Assembly: GCA_947473045.1 (NCBI GenBank)
Contig: CANJCO010000034.1
Location: forward strand, 1 to 54,257
Length of the DNA: 54,257 nt
DNA from: Myxococcales bacterium
GTDB lineage: Bacteria > Myxococcota_A > Polyangia > Polyangiales > Polyangiaceae
Reading direction: 5' to 3'
Part shown: positions 44,580 to 52,514 of the stretch, in pieces
Numbering within the stretch: position 1 is the first letter of the stretch
How the letters are laid out: each line of letters opens with the position of its first letter
Notes under the pieces: model-generated
What the model saw: only the letters and a program-made list of their open reading frames with translations
What the model was told of the DNA's origin: nothing
The model's database searches: none
Program-made: the position numbers and the translations under genes

Positions 44580-45107
44580 TCACCCTCGCCGCAGGATCCA
44601 CTCCTCGTCGTACCACGCGCCGACGGGATACTTGTATTGTCCAACCTTCTCGAAGCCGTGCCCGGCGTAGAGGCGCTGCGCTTTTTCGTTGCCGCTCCAC
44701 ACTCCGATCCACAGCGGACCGCCGGTGTGGTCCTGCATCCACGTCAGCGCGAGGCCCAGCAGGCGCGTGCCCAGACCGAGCCCCTGCGCGGACCGCGCTA
44801 CGTACAGGCGCCGCAGCTCCGCGTGCGTCGGGCGCCCGTCGTCGTGCGGAAGCGACATCGGCCCGGCGTTCGCGAAGGCGAGCAGCGCCCCGTCGCGCTC
44901 GGCGACCCACCACGCCTGCGCGCCGTCGAGGAGCGCCGCCTCGACAGGCTCCGCCGCAAACGCCTTGGCGAGATAGGCTGCGAGATCGGCCGCCGGATAG
45001 GGAATTTGAAACCCCTCGACGAACGTCTCTACAAAGGTGCTTCGGGCGAGCGCGGCGAGCGCAGCGGCGTCGCCGAAGCGCGCGGGGCGGATGAGCGCTT
45101 CGGTCAT
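44580..45107 (-). CDS. GNAT-family N-acetyltransferase
   Basis: The 175-residue protein has the GNAT acetyl-CoA-binding motif A (ELRRLYVARSAQGLGLGTRLL, with the Q-GLGLG phosphate loop) and a conserved C-terminal motif B (NEKAQRLYAGHGFEKVGQY). It transfers an acetyl group from acetyl-CoA to an amine. The acceptor is unknown; small relatives act on antibiotics, amino acids or protein N-termini. The ATG at 45107 matches the family N-terminus (MTEALIRPARFGDA). It lies downstream of the beta-helix gene on the same strand, 110 bp away. Confidence 0.88.
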   Translation of the reverse strand: MTEALIRPARFGDAAALAALARSTFVETFVEGFQIPYPAADLAAYLAKAFAAEPVEAALLDGAQAWWVAERDGALLAFANAGPMSLPHDDGRPTHAELRRLYVARSAQGLGLGTRLLGLALTWMQDHTGGPLWIGVWSGNEKAQRLYAGHGFEKVGQYKYPVGAWYDEEWILRRG

Positions 45108-45180
45108 ATCGGGCTCAAGTGTCGAACAAGCGACGCGCAGCCGCAACCCCGGGCTGCGCGCATGACGCTGCGCGTGTGAT

Positions 45181-45217
45181 GTCCAGTCGACTGGAATTTT
45201 TGTACAGGCGACTGGAC
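45181..45217. repeat. Overlapping inverted repeats after the beta-helix gene
   Basis: A 14-bp perfect palindrome TCCAGTCGACTGGA (45182-45195) overlaps a longer inverted repeat whose nine-bp arms are GTCCAGTCG (45181-45189) and CGACTGGAC (45209-45217). It directly abuts the beta-helix stop codon and is 74 bp upstream of the GNAT start. A TTTTT tract lies between the arms. It could be a terminator, an operator for the GNAT gene, or both. Confidence 0.55.
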
Positions 45218-46666
45218 TCAGGTTCGCGCGGGACGGGTCCGGCGGCTGAGCAGACAAAGGGCCATCGCCAAAAGCCACGCGGTCGCGCCTGAACCGCCGC
45301 CCGCCGCGGCGCCAGTCTGAGAGCACGCGCACCCTGCCGGCTCTCCGCTCGGCCCGGCAGGCGCTCCCGCGTCGCCTCCCGCTGGAGCGCTCCCGCCGTC
45401 GCCGCCCGCGCTCGCATCGGGACCGCCGTCTTGCGGAAGCGGGCCCGCGTCCGGCGGCGACGCCACGTTGCCGTACTCGTAGGCGCCGATATCGGGCGCC
45501 GCGCCGACAACGCTGCGGGGCTCCAGCTTCGCCGAATGCACGTACTCGTCGACGATCGCCAGCAGCGATTTCCCCGGACCGGCAACCGGCGCGAGCGCCT
45601 GATCGACGCACGGCGAGCCCTGCGCGAGGTGGTAGTCGAAGGTTGCGGGCGAGGCGAGCATCGGATCGCCCTGGGCGTCAGTCCAGTTGTGGGTGAGCGT
45701 CGCAGTCATGAGCGAGCAGATGGTGCCCTTGCCCTTGAAGATGTTGTTCGCCACGAGGGCGACCGGCGCGCCGGCGAAGTTCAGAAACGTGCCGCCCGCG
45801 GCGCGATCGCTGACGACCGTGTTGTTCACGAAATACACGTGCTGGTCGGCGTTGGTCGCGCCCTCTTCGGCATAGGCAACGACCGTGGGGTTCTGCGACT
45901 CGTTCGACTGCTCGATAAGATTGCCTACAATGATCACCGTGCCGCCGTTCGGCGCGTCGACTTCGTAGCTCGCGGTGGTGCCCGATTCATCGGTGATGCG
46001 GTTATAGGCAATCGTCGATACCTGCGCGCGGGTCTTGATGAGGTGCCCCACCTTCGCGCCGTGCGTATACGAGCCCCGCAGCGTGAACGACGCGTAGTGG
46101 TTCAAGTACATGTTGTGCGAGAAGCCGTCGCCTGCGCCGTTGTTGCCGAACTCGCTCGACTCGATGAGCACGTCGCCCTGGTCGGCCACGGAGGGGGCTC
46201 CGAGAATGCCGTTTTGATTGTCGTGAAAGTAGCAGCCTCGCACCGTGAGATTCACGCCCTGATGGCGAATCCCCGCCCCGTTGTTGCCATCGGCGGCCGA
46301 GATTGCCGCCCCCGCAAACTCGAAGTTTTCAATCGTCGCGTTCGGAGCCGCGATAGTGAAAATACCTTTTTTCTGCGCCGGCGCTCCGCCCTTCAAGTCA
46401 ATCTTCGCGCGGCCGCCAACGCCGCGCACCGTGAGGTTGTCGGTGCTCCACGCGCAAGTGTCACCGTCGTAGCTGGCGGCATCGACCTCAATCACGTCGC
46501 CCGCCTTGGCGGCAGCGATCGCAGCGCACGGCGTCGCGTACGTCTTGCCGGCGCCCGCGGCAAGCGTCGCGGCGAGCGCCGCAGGTGCGCAGGTCAGCGC
46601 GACCAGTACGGGACCCAAAGCGGCAACCATCTGCGCGGGGCGCGCGCGGCGAAAGCGATGCGTCAT
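45218..46666 (-). CDS. Secreted right-handed beta-helix protein with MYXO-CTERM-like tail
   Basis: The 482-residue precursor has a long Sec signal ending near APAALA. A mature region of right-handed parallel beta-helix repeats follows (about 35-415: TVRGVGG, IENFEF, TVRGCYFHDNQNGI, VIIVGNLIEQ), as in pectate-lyase-like and carbohydrate-active or surface proteins. An Asp/Gly/Ala/Pro linker leads to a tail CACSQTGAAAGGG, a hydrophobic helix and a RRTRPART end. This matches the MYXO-CTERM (Cys, hydrophobic span, basic end) signal recognised by myxosortase, which anchors or sorts surface proteins. No catalytic residues can be assigned. The ATG 46666 is chosen because the signal follows directly. 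Confidence 0.8.
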   Translation of the reverse strand: MTHRFRRARPAQMVAALGPVLVALTCAPAALAATLAAGAGKTYATPCAAIAAAKAGDVIEVDAASYDGDTCAWSTDNLTVRGVGGRAKIDLKGGAPAQKKGIFTIAAPNATIENFEFAGAAISAADGNNGAGIRHQGVNLTVRGCYFHDNQNGILGAPSVADQGDVLIESSEFGNNGAGDGFSHNMYLNHYASFTLRGSYTHGAKVGHLIKTRAQVSTIAYNRITDESGTTASYEVDAPNGGTVIIVGNLIEQSNESQNPTVVAYAEEGATNADQHVYFVNNTVVSDRAAGGTFLNFAGAPVALVANNIFKGKGTICSLMTATLTHNWTDAQGDPMLASPATFDYHLAQGSPCVDQALAPVAGPGKSLLAIVDEYVHSAKLEPRSVVGAAPDIGAYEYGNVASPPDAGPLPQDGGPDASAGGDGGSAPAGGDAGAPAGPSGEPAGCACSQTGAAAGGGSGATAWLLAMALCLLSRRTRPART

Positions 46667-46690
46667 CCGATGAGGGTCGGGCAAACCTGA

Positions 46691-46722
46691 GGGGCGCGCA
46701 ATTGCTAACGGTCTTGCGCCCC
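46691..46722. promoter_or_regulatory. Inverted repeat in the divergent beta-helix/VF530 gap
   Basis: GGGGCGC (46691-46697) and GCGCCCC (46716-46722) are perfect seven-bp arms spanning an 18-bp spacer that contains an AATTG stretch. It sits in the 115-bp gap between divergent starts, the position of an operator. Low complexity of the arms limits certainty. Confidence 0.35.
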
Positions 46723-46781
46723 ATCGCCGGCGGCGAAGGGTATGCTCAGGTCTTGCCGCCGCCGCGGACTTACCGGCACCC

Positions 46782-47063
46782 ATGCTCCCCAAACAGCCAA
46801 CTCCCGCACGCGCAGTCGATCCGCTCCACGGAGTGACCCTCAAAGCCGTCGTCGAGCACCTCGTCGAGCGCTACGGATGGGCCGGGCTCGGCGAGCGCAT
46901 CGAGATCCGCTGTTTCACCCACGAGCCGAGCGTGAACTCGTCGCTCAAGTTCCTGCGCAAGACTCCGTGGGCGCGCACCAAGGTCGAGTCGCTCTATGTG
47001 CACTCGGTCGCGCATCCCAGAAAATCAAAGGGTCCGGCGGCCGCCGGCGGCCAGCAGCCGTAA
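46782..47063 (+). CDS. VF530/DUF2132 family small DNA-binding protein
   Basis: The 93-residue protein contains the compact VF530 signature: [21 protein letters not shown], then [27 protein letters not shown], the most conserved part of the family, and [10 protein letters not shown]530 was characterised as a small DNA-binding protein with a histone-like fold; its role is unknown. Family members are about 75 residues; here a Lys/Gly/Ala-rich tail of about 15 residues extends the C-terminus. Its neighbours are the divergent beta-helix gene and the convergent orphan gene. Confidence 0.88.
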   Translation: MLPKQPTPARAVDPLHGVTLKAVVEHLVERYGWAGLGERIEIRCFTHEPSVNSSLKFLRKTPWARTKVESLYVHSVAHPRKSKGPAAAGGQQP

Positions 47064-47128
47064 TTGGTCTCACCGCATCTATGCGCGCGACATCGCGACG
47101 CTGGACATTGCGTGCCTGAAAGAGCCGA

Positions 47129-50100
47129 TCACCCGTCGGGACCTGCGGAGGCCGCCCGGAGGAGCGCCGACTTCGACGGGTGCCTTGCATCGAGGCTGGT
47201 GGCGAATGCCCGCATCCGCGACGACCAGTCGGCTCTCCACGCCACGCGGCCGTAGGTTGCCAAAATCAAGACGTCCATGGCGTCCATCGCAGAGCGTCGA
47301 CCGCTGGGAGAATGGTCCATCCAAAACCCGGGCGGAGCCGCACTGATCAGATATGCGAGACTGCTAAATTCCTTGAGCGAAGCCACATCACCCGAGGGAA
47401 CGCCGAGCCTCTTGAGCAGCATTTGCCAATACCTCCCTTCGAGGCTGTCGTCGTTGAGAAACTGACGATACGCCTCCTGCCCCGCGGCATCTCCACGCGC
47501 ATCCCAAAGCCGCGTGCGGTATGCCACAGCGGAGCGCGCTCCATAGGTGGCGGCGCCCAGCGCGATTGTGGCGATGAGTACAGCGCCCGCTTCCTTCGCT
47601 TTTGGCAGGTCGCGGGAGCCGACGAGCGCGCCGGCCGCCATCGAGCCAAACGTGGTAGCCGCGGCGCCCGCGGCGACACTGACAACGGCCGTGGCCGCCA
47701 GATCCAGGGCCTCCGTGTGGCGGCCCCCACGCACGAGGCCCGGGGCGTCTCTTGCGAGGAGCGCCGCCTTGAACAAGTAGGTCGCAGGCAAGGCGAGGGA
47801 CGCGGCGCCGACCATGGCGAACGCCTTTTCGATCACGAGCGGGCCGACCGCCTCGAGGGTCGCCTCGGCCGCGCTCCCGGCCAGCTCGCGAGCGGACGCT
47901 CCATCGGAGGCTTCGGCGAACAACTGTAGGCCGATCAGCGCCGCGGCCTTTGCGGAACCCGACCACTGCCCCGCGACGGCGCTCATAAAAGGCTCCGAAA
48001 GCGTCAGCGCATGTTTCGCAGCCGTAGGCGCCACCGCGCGAGCGACCTCCCGGGCCGATCCGCCTGCATGCCACTTCATCAGCGCTCTTCCGGCGACCTC
48101 CGCGAGCATGATCGTGATCTGAAGTGCGTCGTCGGAGAGGGTCTCGCGCGCGGTCGGCGCGACCTCGGTCTCGACTTCGGGCTCGACCTCGATCGCCGGT
48201 CCTTCCTCGGCAACAGGCGGCGGCAGTGGCGATGGCGGCGCGACCTCGGGCAACGGAAGCGGGACGTCGGACGGATCGGGATCGGGATCGAGTCCGATGA
48301 GCTCGCGCACTCTGGCTCTGGCCTCTTCGCGCGTGGGTATCTGCTCGCCGATGGCGGTCGCTACGGCGCTCGCTGCGTCGTGAAGGTCGGTCGCGAGTCT
48401 CTCGAAATCGACTTCGAGGCTCACATCCTCCGAGACGCCAACTCCCGCCGAGGCCTTGAGCTTGCCGCGGAAGCGAAGCTTGCTGCCCACGCGCGAAGCC
48501 TCGAAGCGACCACTGCCGCCGACCCCGAAAACGGCGCCGTGCTCCGCGACCATCGTCAAGCCGCTTATGCGCACCTCCGAAGTCACGGTGAGCTCGGCGC
48601 CGACAAACACGTCGACGTGAGCGCGAACTTGATTCTTGGCGATGGCCGCCTCGAGGCGCGCCGACGCGCCACGTTGGGCCTCGATCGTCAACGTCGCGGC
48701 GGCAAGGTCGGCGTCGCTTCCCACGCCCGCACTCGCACTTCGGGTTTCGACGCGCTCAACTGCCAGCACGGCATCGTAGATCGCATCGCTGCGCGACCTT
48801 TGACGCGCGCGCCCGCCGCTCCGCACCCGAGCGCTCGCCGTGGCTATTTTGTGGGTGAGTCGATTGGTACTCTCGCGCGGCCTTATCGCGCCGTTGCTGG
48901 CCGCGTAAAAGCCCGGCCCGCCCCGTCTCGCGGCGCCGATCTCGACGCGCGTTTCGTCAGTCTGAGCGACGTCTCCGGCGGAGCCAGGCGGGTAATCGTC
49001 GACGTCGGCAAGGAACGGCCCTCCTCCCGGTCCCGTGTGTCTTCGTCGCGCCGGCCCCAGTCGCCCAGGGCGCAGCGGCCCGCTTCCAAACGTGCTTGCG
49101 CGCGGCTCCGAATCTTCGAAGAAAGGACTGTAGGATCCCGACGAGGGCAACGAGGGCGACGGCTCCGCGCTCGCGTTACTCGCGGTGGGCGCCGACGAAG
49201 CAGCGGCCAGAGAAGCCGGCGAATCGATGTGCAGGCTCGACTGCGCAAGCATCGAGGCGATGCTGAACGGAGACCCCAGGGCCGTGGGCGACCCTCCGCC
49301 CGGAGCAGGCATCTGCCATTTCATCGCGGCCAGCAGACTGCCGCCGACAAACAAATGGGGCGAGCCGCGGAACCTGCCAGGTCCCCCCAGAATGAGCCCG
49401 GGGGAAAATACCTCTTTTACGCGGTCACGCTCGGACCAAAGATCGGCCTGACCCGCGTATTCGAACCAGCAAACCACCTTCGCAGAAGCGCCGAGGCGGG
49501 AGGGTATCGGCGCGCCGCGCAAGCAAAGGTGCTTCGCCCCGTTGATGCGCCCCAGCTCGTCTCGCGAGGGATAATAGGCGCGCGCAGACGCACCGAACGT
49601 CGACACGAGGCGGGCGAGCCGGCTCGCCGGCACGCCGGAGACGCGAACGGTGAGAAGCTCGATGTCGTGCCCCAGCTCCTGCAACCAGCGCGTCGACTCG
49701 GCGCGCCCCTCCCTCCCGAGCGCACCCAGTTTTCGACCCATGTCGGCGCGCGTCATCAGCTCGGCGTCGAGCGAAACGGAAGGAGGCTCAGAATAGAGCG
49801 ACAGGAGGTCGAGCGTGTCGAACCCGTGAAAGAGCGGCACGACGTCTTCGGCGAGGGCGCCCTGCTCCGGGCACAGGCCCCCGCCGTAGGCGAACGAACG
49901 ATCGGCGACGATCGCGGAGCCATCGAGGGTGAGCGCGCCGCAAGTCGCTTCAGCCTCGAGGCACTGCACGAAAGCGGCCACGTCGCCGTCGCTACCGTCG
50001 CTGTTGAGGGCGGCCACCAGATGCCGCGCGCTGATATAGAAACTCGCCACTTCGGGCGCGACGGTCTCGGCGTCATTGCCAAATAGATGCCAGTCGGCCT

Positions 50101-50356
50101 GTCGCTCCCTCAGGTACTCGGCATAGCTGGTGCACACGCGGATCAGCGCGTGGTTGCTCGTCGACGCACCGCCCTGCAAAACGTTGCCCAGGCGGTTTCG
50201 CAGGTAGCTTCCCCAATCGACAGCGAAAGTCCCCCACGTCTGCGACATCCACTCGCGGCAGCGAAAGTCGAAGTAAACGACGCGGCGCCTCGGGCCAGCA
50301 GGAGAGACAGTGGCAATCACCTTCGCCAGATGGGCCAGCGCTTTTGCTTTGTCCAT
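47129..50356 (-). CDS. 1075-residue orphan protein with Pro-rich linkers and hydrophobic C-terminal domain
   Basis: I do not recognise this protein. A GGAGA site lies nine bases before ATG 50356. Residues 1-340 form a soluble domain (VVYFDFRCREWMSQTWG, WFEYAGQADLW). Residues about 380-520 are Ser/Pro- then Arg/Gly-rich and probably disordered. Residues about 560-680 have alternating strands with a Gly/Val-rich centre (VGAELTVTSEVRISG, FGVGGSGRFE). A Pro-rich linker of about 40 residues follows near 700. Residues about 750-1075 are largely helical with several Ala/Leu/Val-rich stretches that could insert in a membrane. No signal peptide is present. A secreted effector or toxin-like protein is possible, but this is speculation. 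Confidence 0.7.
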   Translation of the reverse strand: MDKAKALAHLAKVIATVSPAGPRRRVVYFDFRCREWMSQTWGTFAVDWGSYLRNRLGNVLQGGASTSNHALIRVCTSYAEYLRERQADWHLFGNDAETVAPEVASFYISARHLVAALNSDGSDGDVAAFVQCLEAEATCGALTLDGSAIVADRSFAYGGGLCPEQGALAEDVVPLFHGFDTLDLLSLYSEPPSVSLDAELMTRADMGRKLGALGREGRAESTRWLQELGHDIELLTVRVSGVPASRLARLVSTFGASARAYYPSRDELGRINGAKHLCLRGAPIPSRLGASAKVVCWFEYAGQADLWSERDRVKEVFSPGLILGGPGRFRGSPHLFVGGSLLAAMKWQMPAPGGGSPTALGSPFSIASMLAQSSLHIDSPASLAAASSAPTASNASAEPSPSLPSSGSYSPFFEDSEPRASTFGSGPLRPGRLGPARRRHTGPGGGPFLADVDDYPPGSAGDVAQTDETRVEIGAARRGGPGFYAASNGAIRPRESTNRLTHKIATASARVRSGGRARQRSRSDAIYDAVLAVERVETRSASAGVGSDADLAAATLTIEAQRGASARLEAAIAKNQVRAHVDVFVGAELTVTSEVRISGLTMVAEHGAVFGVGGSGRFEASRVGSKLRFRGKLKASAGVGVSEDVSLEVDFERLATDLHDAASAVATAIGEQIPTREEARARVRELIGLDPDPDPSDVPLPLPEVAPPSPLPPPVAEEGPAIEVEPEVETEVAPTARETLSDDALQITIMLAEVAGRALMKWHAGGSAREVARAVAPTAAKHALTLSEPFMSAVAGQWSGSAKAAALIGLQLFAEASDGASARELAGSAAEATLEAVGPLVIEKAFAMVGAASLALPATYLFKAALLARDAPGLVRGGRHTEALDLAATAVVSVAAGAAATTFGSMAAGALVGSRDLPKAKEAGAVLIATIALGAATYGARSAVAYRTRLWDARGDAAGQEAYRQFLNDDSLEGRYWQMLLKRLGVPSGDVASLKEFSSLAYLISAAPPGFWMDHSPSGRRSAMDAMDVLILATYGRVAWRADWSSRMRAFATSLDARHPSKSALLRAASAGPDG

Positions 50357-50379
50357 GTTGCCAGTCTCCAGCTTAGCGA

Positions 50380-50395
50380 TGAGCGAAATCGCTCA
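50380..50395. promoter_or_regulatory. Palindromic operator-like site upstream of the orphan gene
   Basis: TGAGCGA-AA-TCGCTCA is a perfect seven-bp inverted repeat 24 bases before the orphan gene's start codon, in a locally AT-richer stretch (50396-50455). A TATGGT-like -10 on the minus strand lies just upstream. The geometry fits a dimeric repressor site overlapping the transcription start. Confidence 0.55.
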
Positions 50396-50469
50396 CTAAA
50401 CCATACACCCTGACGACTTCTCCGATAACAGAGCTACAAGACAATCACGGAGCCCGCCGCCTACGGCAG

Positions 50470-50492
50470 TGAGCGCGGCGAAAATGCGCTCA
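50470..50492. terminator. Hairpin at the 3' end of the TolB-like gene
   Basis: TGAGCGC (50470-50476) and GCGCTCA (50486-50492) are perfect seven-bp arms around a nine-base loop. The right arm contains the TolB-like gene's stop codon. Its half-sites resemble those of the palindrome at 50380. No T-run follows on the minus strand. Confidence 0.45.
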
Positions 50493-52322
50493 GTTCGGAA
50501 TGAAGGCGCACTTGCCGTTAATGCACTGATCGCCCGGATTGCAGCAGTCGGCGGCGGTCACGCACGTCTCGTACTCATTCGCGCAGCCACCCGGGGGGGG
50601 CACGCAGACGAGCGGTCCGCCGTCGGCGGCCGGGCGACAGAAGCCGTTGCAGCACTGGTCGCCCGACGCGCAGCTCTGGCCGTCGGCCTTGCACGGATCG
50701 AGCACCCAGAACCCGCGCAGGTTGTCGGCCTGCAGCTCCTGCCCGTCGAGAAAAAATGCGGGATGGCTCGGATCGGTCCCGGGGGCTGGATTGAGGTCGA
50801 TCGCGCTCACCCACAGCTTGCCGTACTCGTCTTTGTTGTCCTGCGAGGCCAGCGTGTTTCCGTACGATCGGTGGCTGGTGAAAACGACCCAGTAATAACC
50901 GCCGACCGCCTCCGGGAGCACAGTCGGGGCGAAGTTGAGGGCGGGATCCTGCGCAGGCAAGTAAGTCGATCCGCCGCCCGAGTAGCCGTCGAGAGCGTCG
51001 AGTCGGCGCGTCTTTTTGGCGGCGACATCGACCATGAACAAATCGCCCGTCGCGTAGTTGTCAGTCTCGAACTGGGCATTCGACCCGGAGTGAAAGACTA
51101 TCGACTTGCTGTCCGGGGTAAACGCCGGCCAACCGGGGAAATTCTGTTTGTCCGTCGCGACGTCGACGAGCCCGGAGAACGCGCGCTGGGCCACCGCGAA
51201 ATCCATGACCGAGAGCGTGTGACCGTTGTCTTTGTCTTCGTGAATGAACGCGAGGCGCTTGCCGTCGGGGGAGAACGAAGGCGTGCCTGCCTTTTGAATC
51301 GTGTTGTCCCACCCGGTCGCGACCAGCAGCGAGCCCGTCTTCACGTCATACAGACGCGACGGCGCGCCGAGCCACGTGCGGTAGTTCGTCGACGACATCG
51401 AGATCGACCCGTTCGGGAAGATGCCGCCGTAGGTAAACGAGTTGTCGGGCTGCGCCTGAAGGACCGAGGCGTTGCTCTTGAGATCGTAGCTCGCGCTTCC
51501 GCCCGGAAACGCAGTCGAGGCGATCATGGTCGACCCGTCGGCGCTCGCGGTATGGCACACGTTGCCGCAGCCCGATTTCACGACGACGGGCGCGCCGCTG
51601 CCTGGCTGGAGCTTCATGATGCCGACCGAGCCGAGGCCGCCCGCGAGCTGCGAGTCGTAAGTCTCGTAGTAAATTGTGCCGCGAAGGCTCCCCTGCGCGA
51701 CCGACCAGCTTTCGGCGATCGGACCGGTAACCGCGTTGTTGCCGAGCGCCTTGGTGATCTCGACCTTGAGCGCATCTTTGGCGCCCACCGCGTTGGTGAT
51801 CGCGAGCCACGCCGCGGGCGAAACCGCGAGGCGAAGCGGCCCGGCTGAAGTCGGGTAAAAGCCTTTGTAGTCGAGCGTGGGGCTCGTCATGTGCACATAG
51901 ATCGCCGTCGCGCTCGAGCCCGCAAACTGCATTGTGGGCGAGGTGAGTCCGCGGGGGAATACGGTTTTGTCGTAGGGATACGACCACGCAAACTGGGAGT
52001 CGGTCGAGCCGCCCTTTTCGAGCTGCGCCTGCGTGGCCGCGTCGATCTTGCTGCCCGGAACGTCGACGATGGTGCACACGCCGCTTTTGCATACGCCTCC
52101 GGCAGACGTGCACGACGAGTCGCACACGGGCGGCTGCGGGGCCGAGCCGTCGCCCTTGGCGTCGGGCGTCGAAAATATGTTGCCGTCGTCGAGGACGCCG
52201 CCGTCGCCTGCACCGCCGTCGTCGCCGAAGGGCGTGCTCGATCCGCAGCCCTGTGACGCGGCCGCGCCTGCGACCACGAGCCCCGCCGCGAGCAACCAAA
52301 AGCCGTGTCTCGAACGAAGCAT
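50490..52322 (-). CDS. TolB/PD40 beta-propeller lipoprotein with CxxxCH motif
   Basis: The 610-residue precursor has a signal ending in SQGC (Cys26), a Gly/Asp linker and a small Cys motif. A WD40-like/TolB-type propeller follows with repeats such as TPSFSPDGKRLAFI and WPAFTPDSKSIVFH. Residues 252-257 read CGNVCH, a Cys-x3-Cys-His motif directly followed by TASADGSTMIAS, where related TolB proteins carry a CxxCH heme c motif. Here there is one extra residue. The C-terminus has a knottin-like Cys cluster (CCNGFC, CVTAADCCNPGDQC). It is an envelope lipoprotein of unknown role. The start is the ATG at 52322. Confidence 0.75.
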   Translation of the reverse strand: MLRSRHGFWLLAAGLVVAGAAASQGCGSSTPFGDDGGAGDGGVLDDGNIFSTPDAKGDGSAPQPPVCDSSCTSAGGVCKSGVCTIVDVPGSKIDAATQAQLEKGGSTDSQFAWSYPYDKTVFPRGLTSPTMQFAGSSATAIYVHMTSPTLDYKGFYPTSAGPLRLAVSPAAWLAITNAVGAKDALKVEITKALGNNAVTGPIAESWSVAQGSLRGTIYYETYDSQLAGGLGSVGIMKLQPGSGAPVVVKSGCGNVCHTASADGSTMIASTAFPGGSASYDLKSNASVLQAQPDNSFTYGGIFPNGSISMSSTNYRTWLGAPSRLYDVKTGSLLVATGWDNTIQKAGTPSFSPDGKRLAFIHEDKDNGHTLSVMDFAVAQRAFSGLVDVATDKQNFPGWPAFTPDSKSIVFHSGSNAQFETDNYATGDLFMVDVAAKKTRRLDALDGYSGGGSTYLPAQDPALNFAPTVLPEAVGGYYWVVFTSHRSYGNTLASQDNKDEYGKLWVSAIDLNPAPGTDPSHPAFFLDGQELQADNLRGFWVLDPCKADGQSCASGDQCCNGFCRPAADGGPLVCVPPPGGCANEYETCVTAADCCNPGDQCINGKCAFIPN

Positions 52323-52455
52323 GAAGCGCCCTTTCGGCCCCCGAACAATTCGTGACCCTCATGCAAGCACACCAGCGCAGGCGCGGGGCGTCAATGCGGG
52401 CGGCGGAATGCGCGCAGCCCGGAAAATTCGGCGTCCGGAGCGCTTGCCAACGAAT

Positions 52456-52483
52456 GTATCACGACGTATCACAAAGGTGTCAC
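52456..52483 (+). repeat. Three helically phased direct repeats (GTATCAC-type) before the hydrolase gene
   Basis: GTATCAC at 52456-52462 and 52466-52472, and GTGTCAC at 52477-52483, repeat with periods of 10 and 11 bp, one turn of B-DNA. They lie 32 bases upstream of the hydrolase ATG. Such phased short direct repeats are typical of sites for regulators that bind as tandem monomers or dimers on one helix face. No regulator is adjacent. Confidence 0.6.
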
Positions 52484-52514
52484 GCACCTCGCTCCCGAGG
52501 GCGAGGAGGCTCCG

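Noticed and set aside
47027-47056. CG-rich overlapping palindromes near the end of the VF530 gene
   Set aside because: They fall in coding DNA of Ala/Gly-rich tail codons, and such CG palindromes are expected by chance here.
48011-50086. A 691-codon open frame antisense to the 1075-residue orphan
   Set aside because: Arg/Gly-rich with no motif. The sense frame has a ribosome site, a plausible start and sensible domain structure, so the antisense frame is taken as a shadow.
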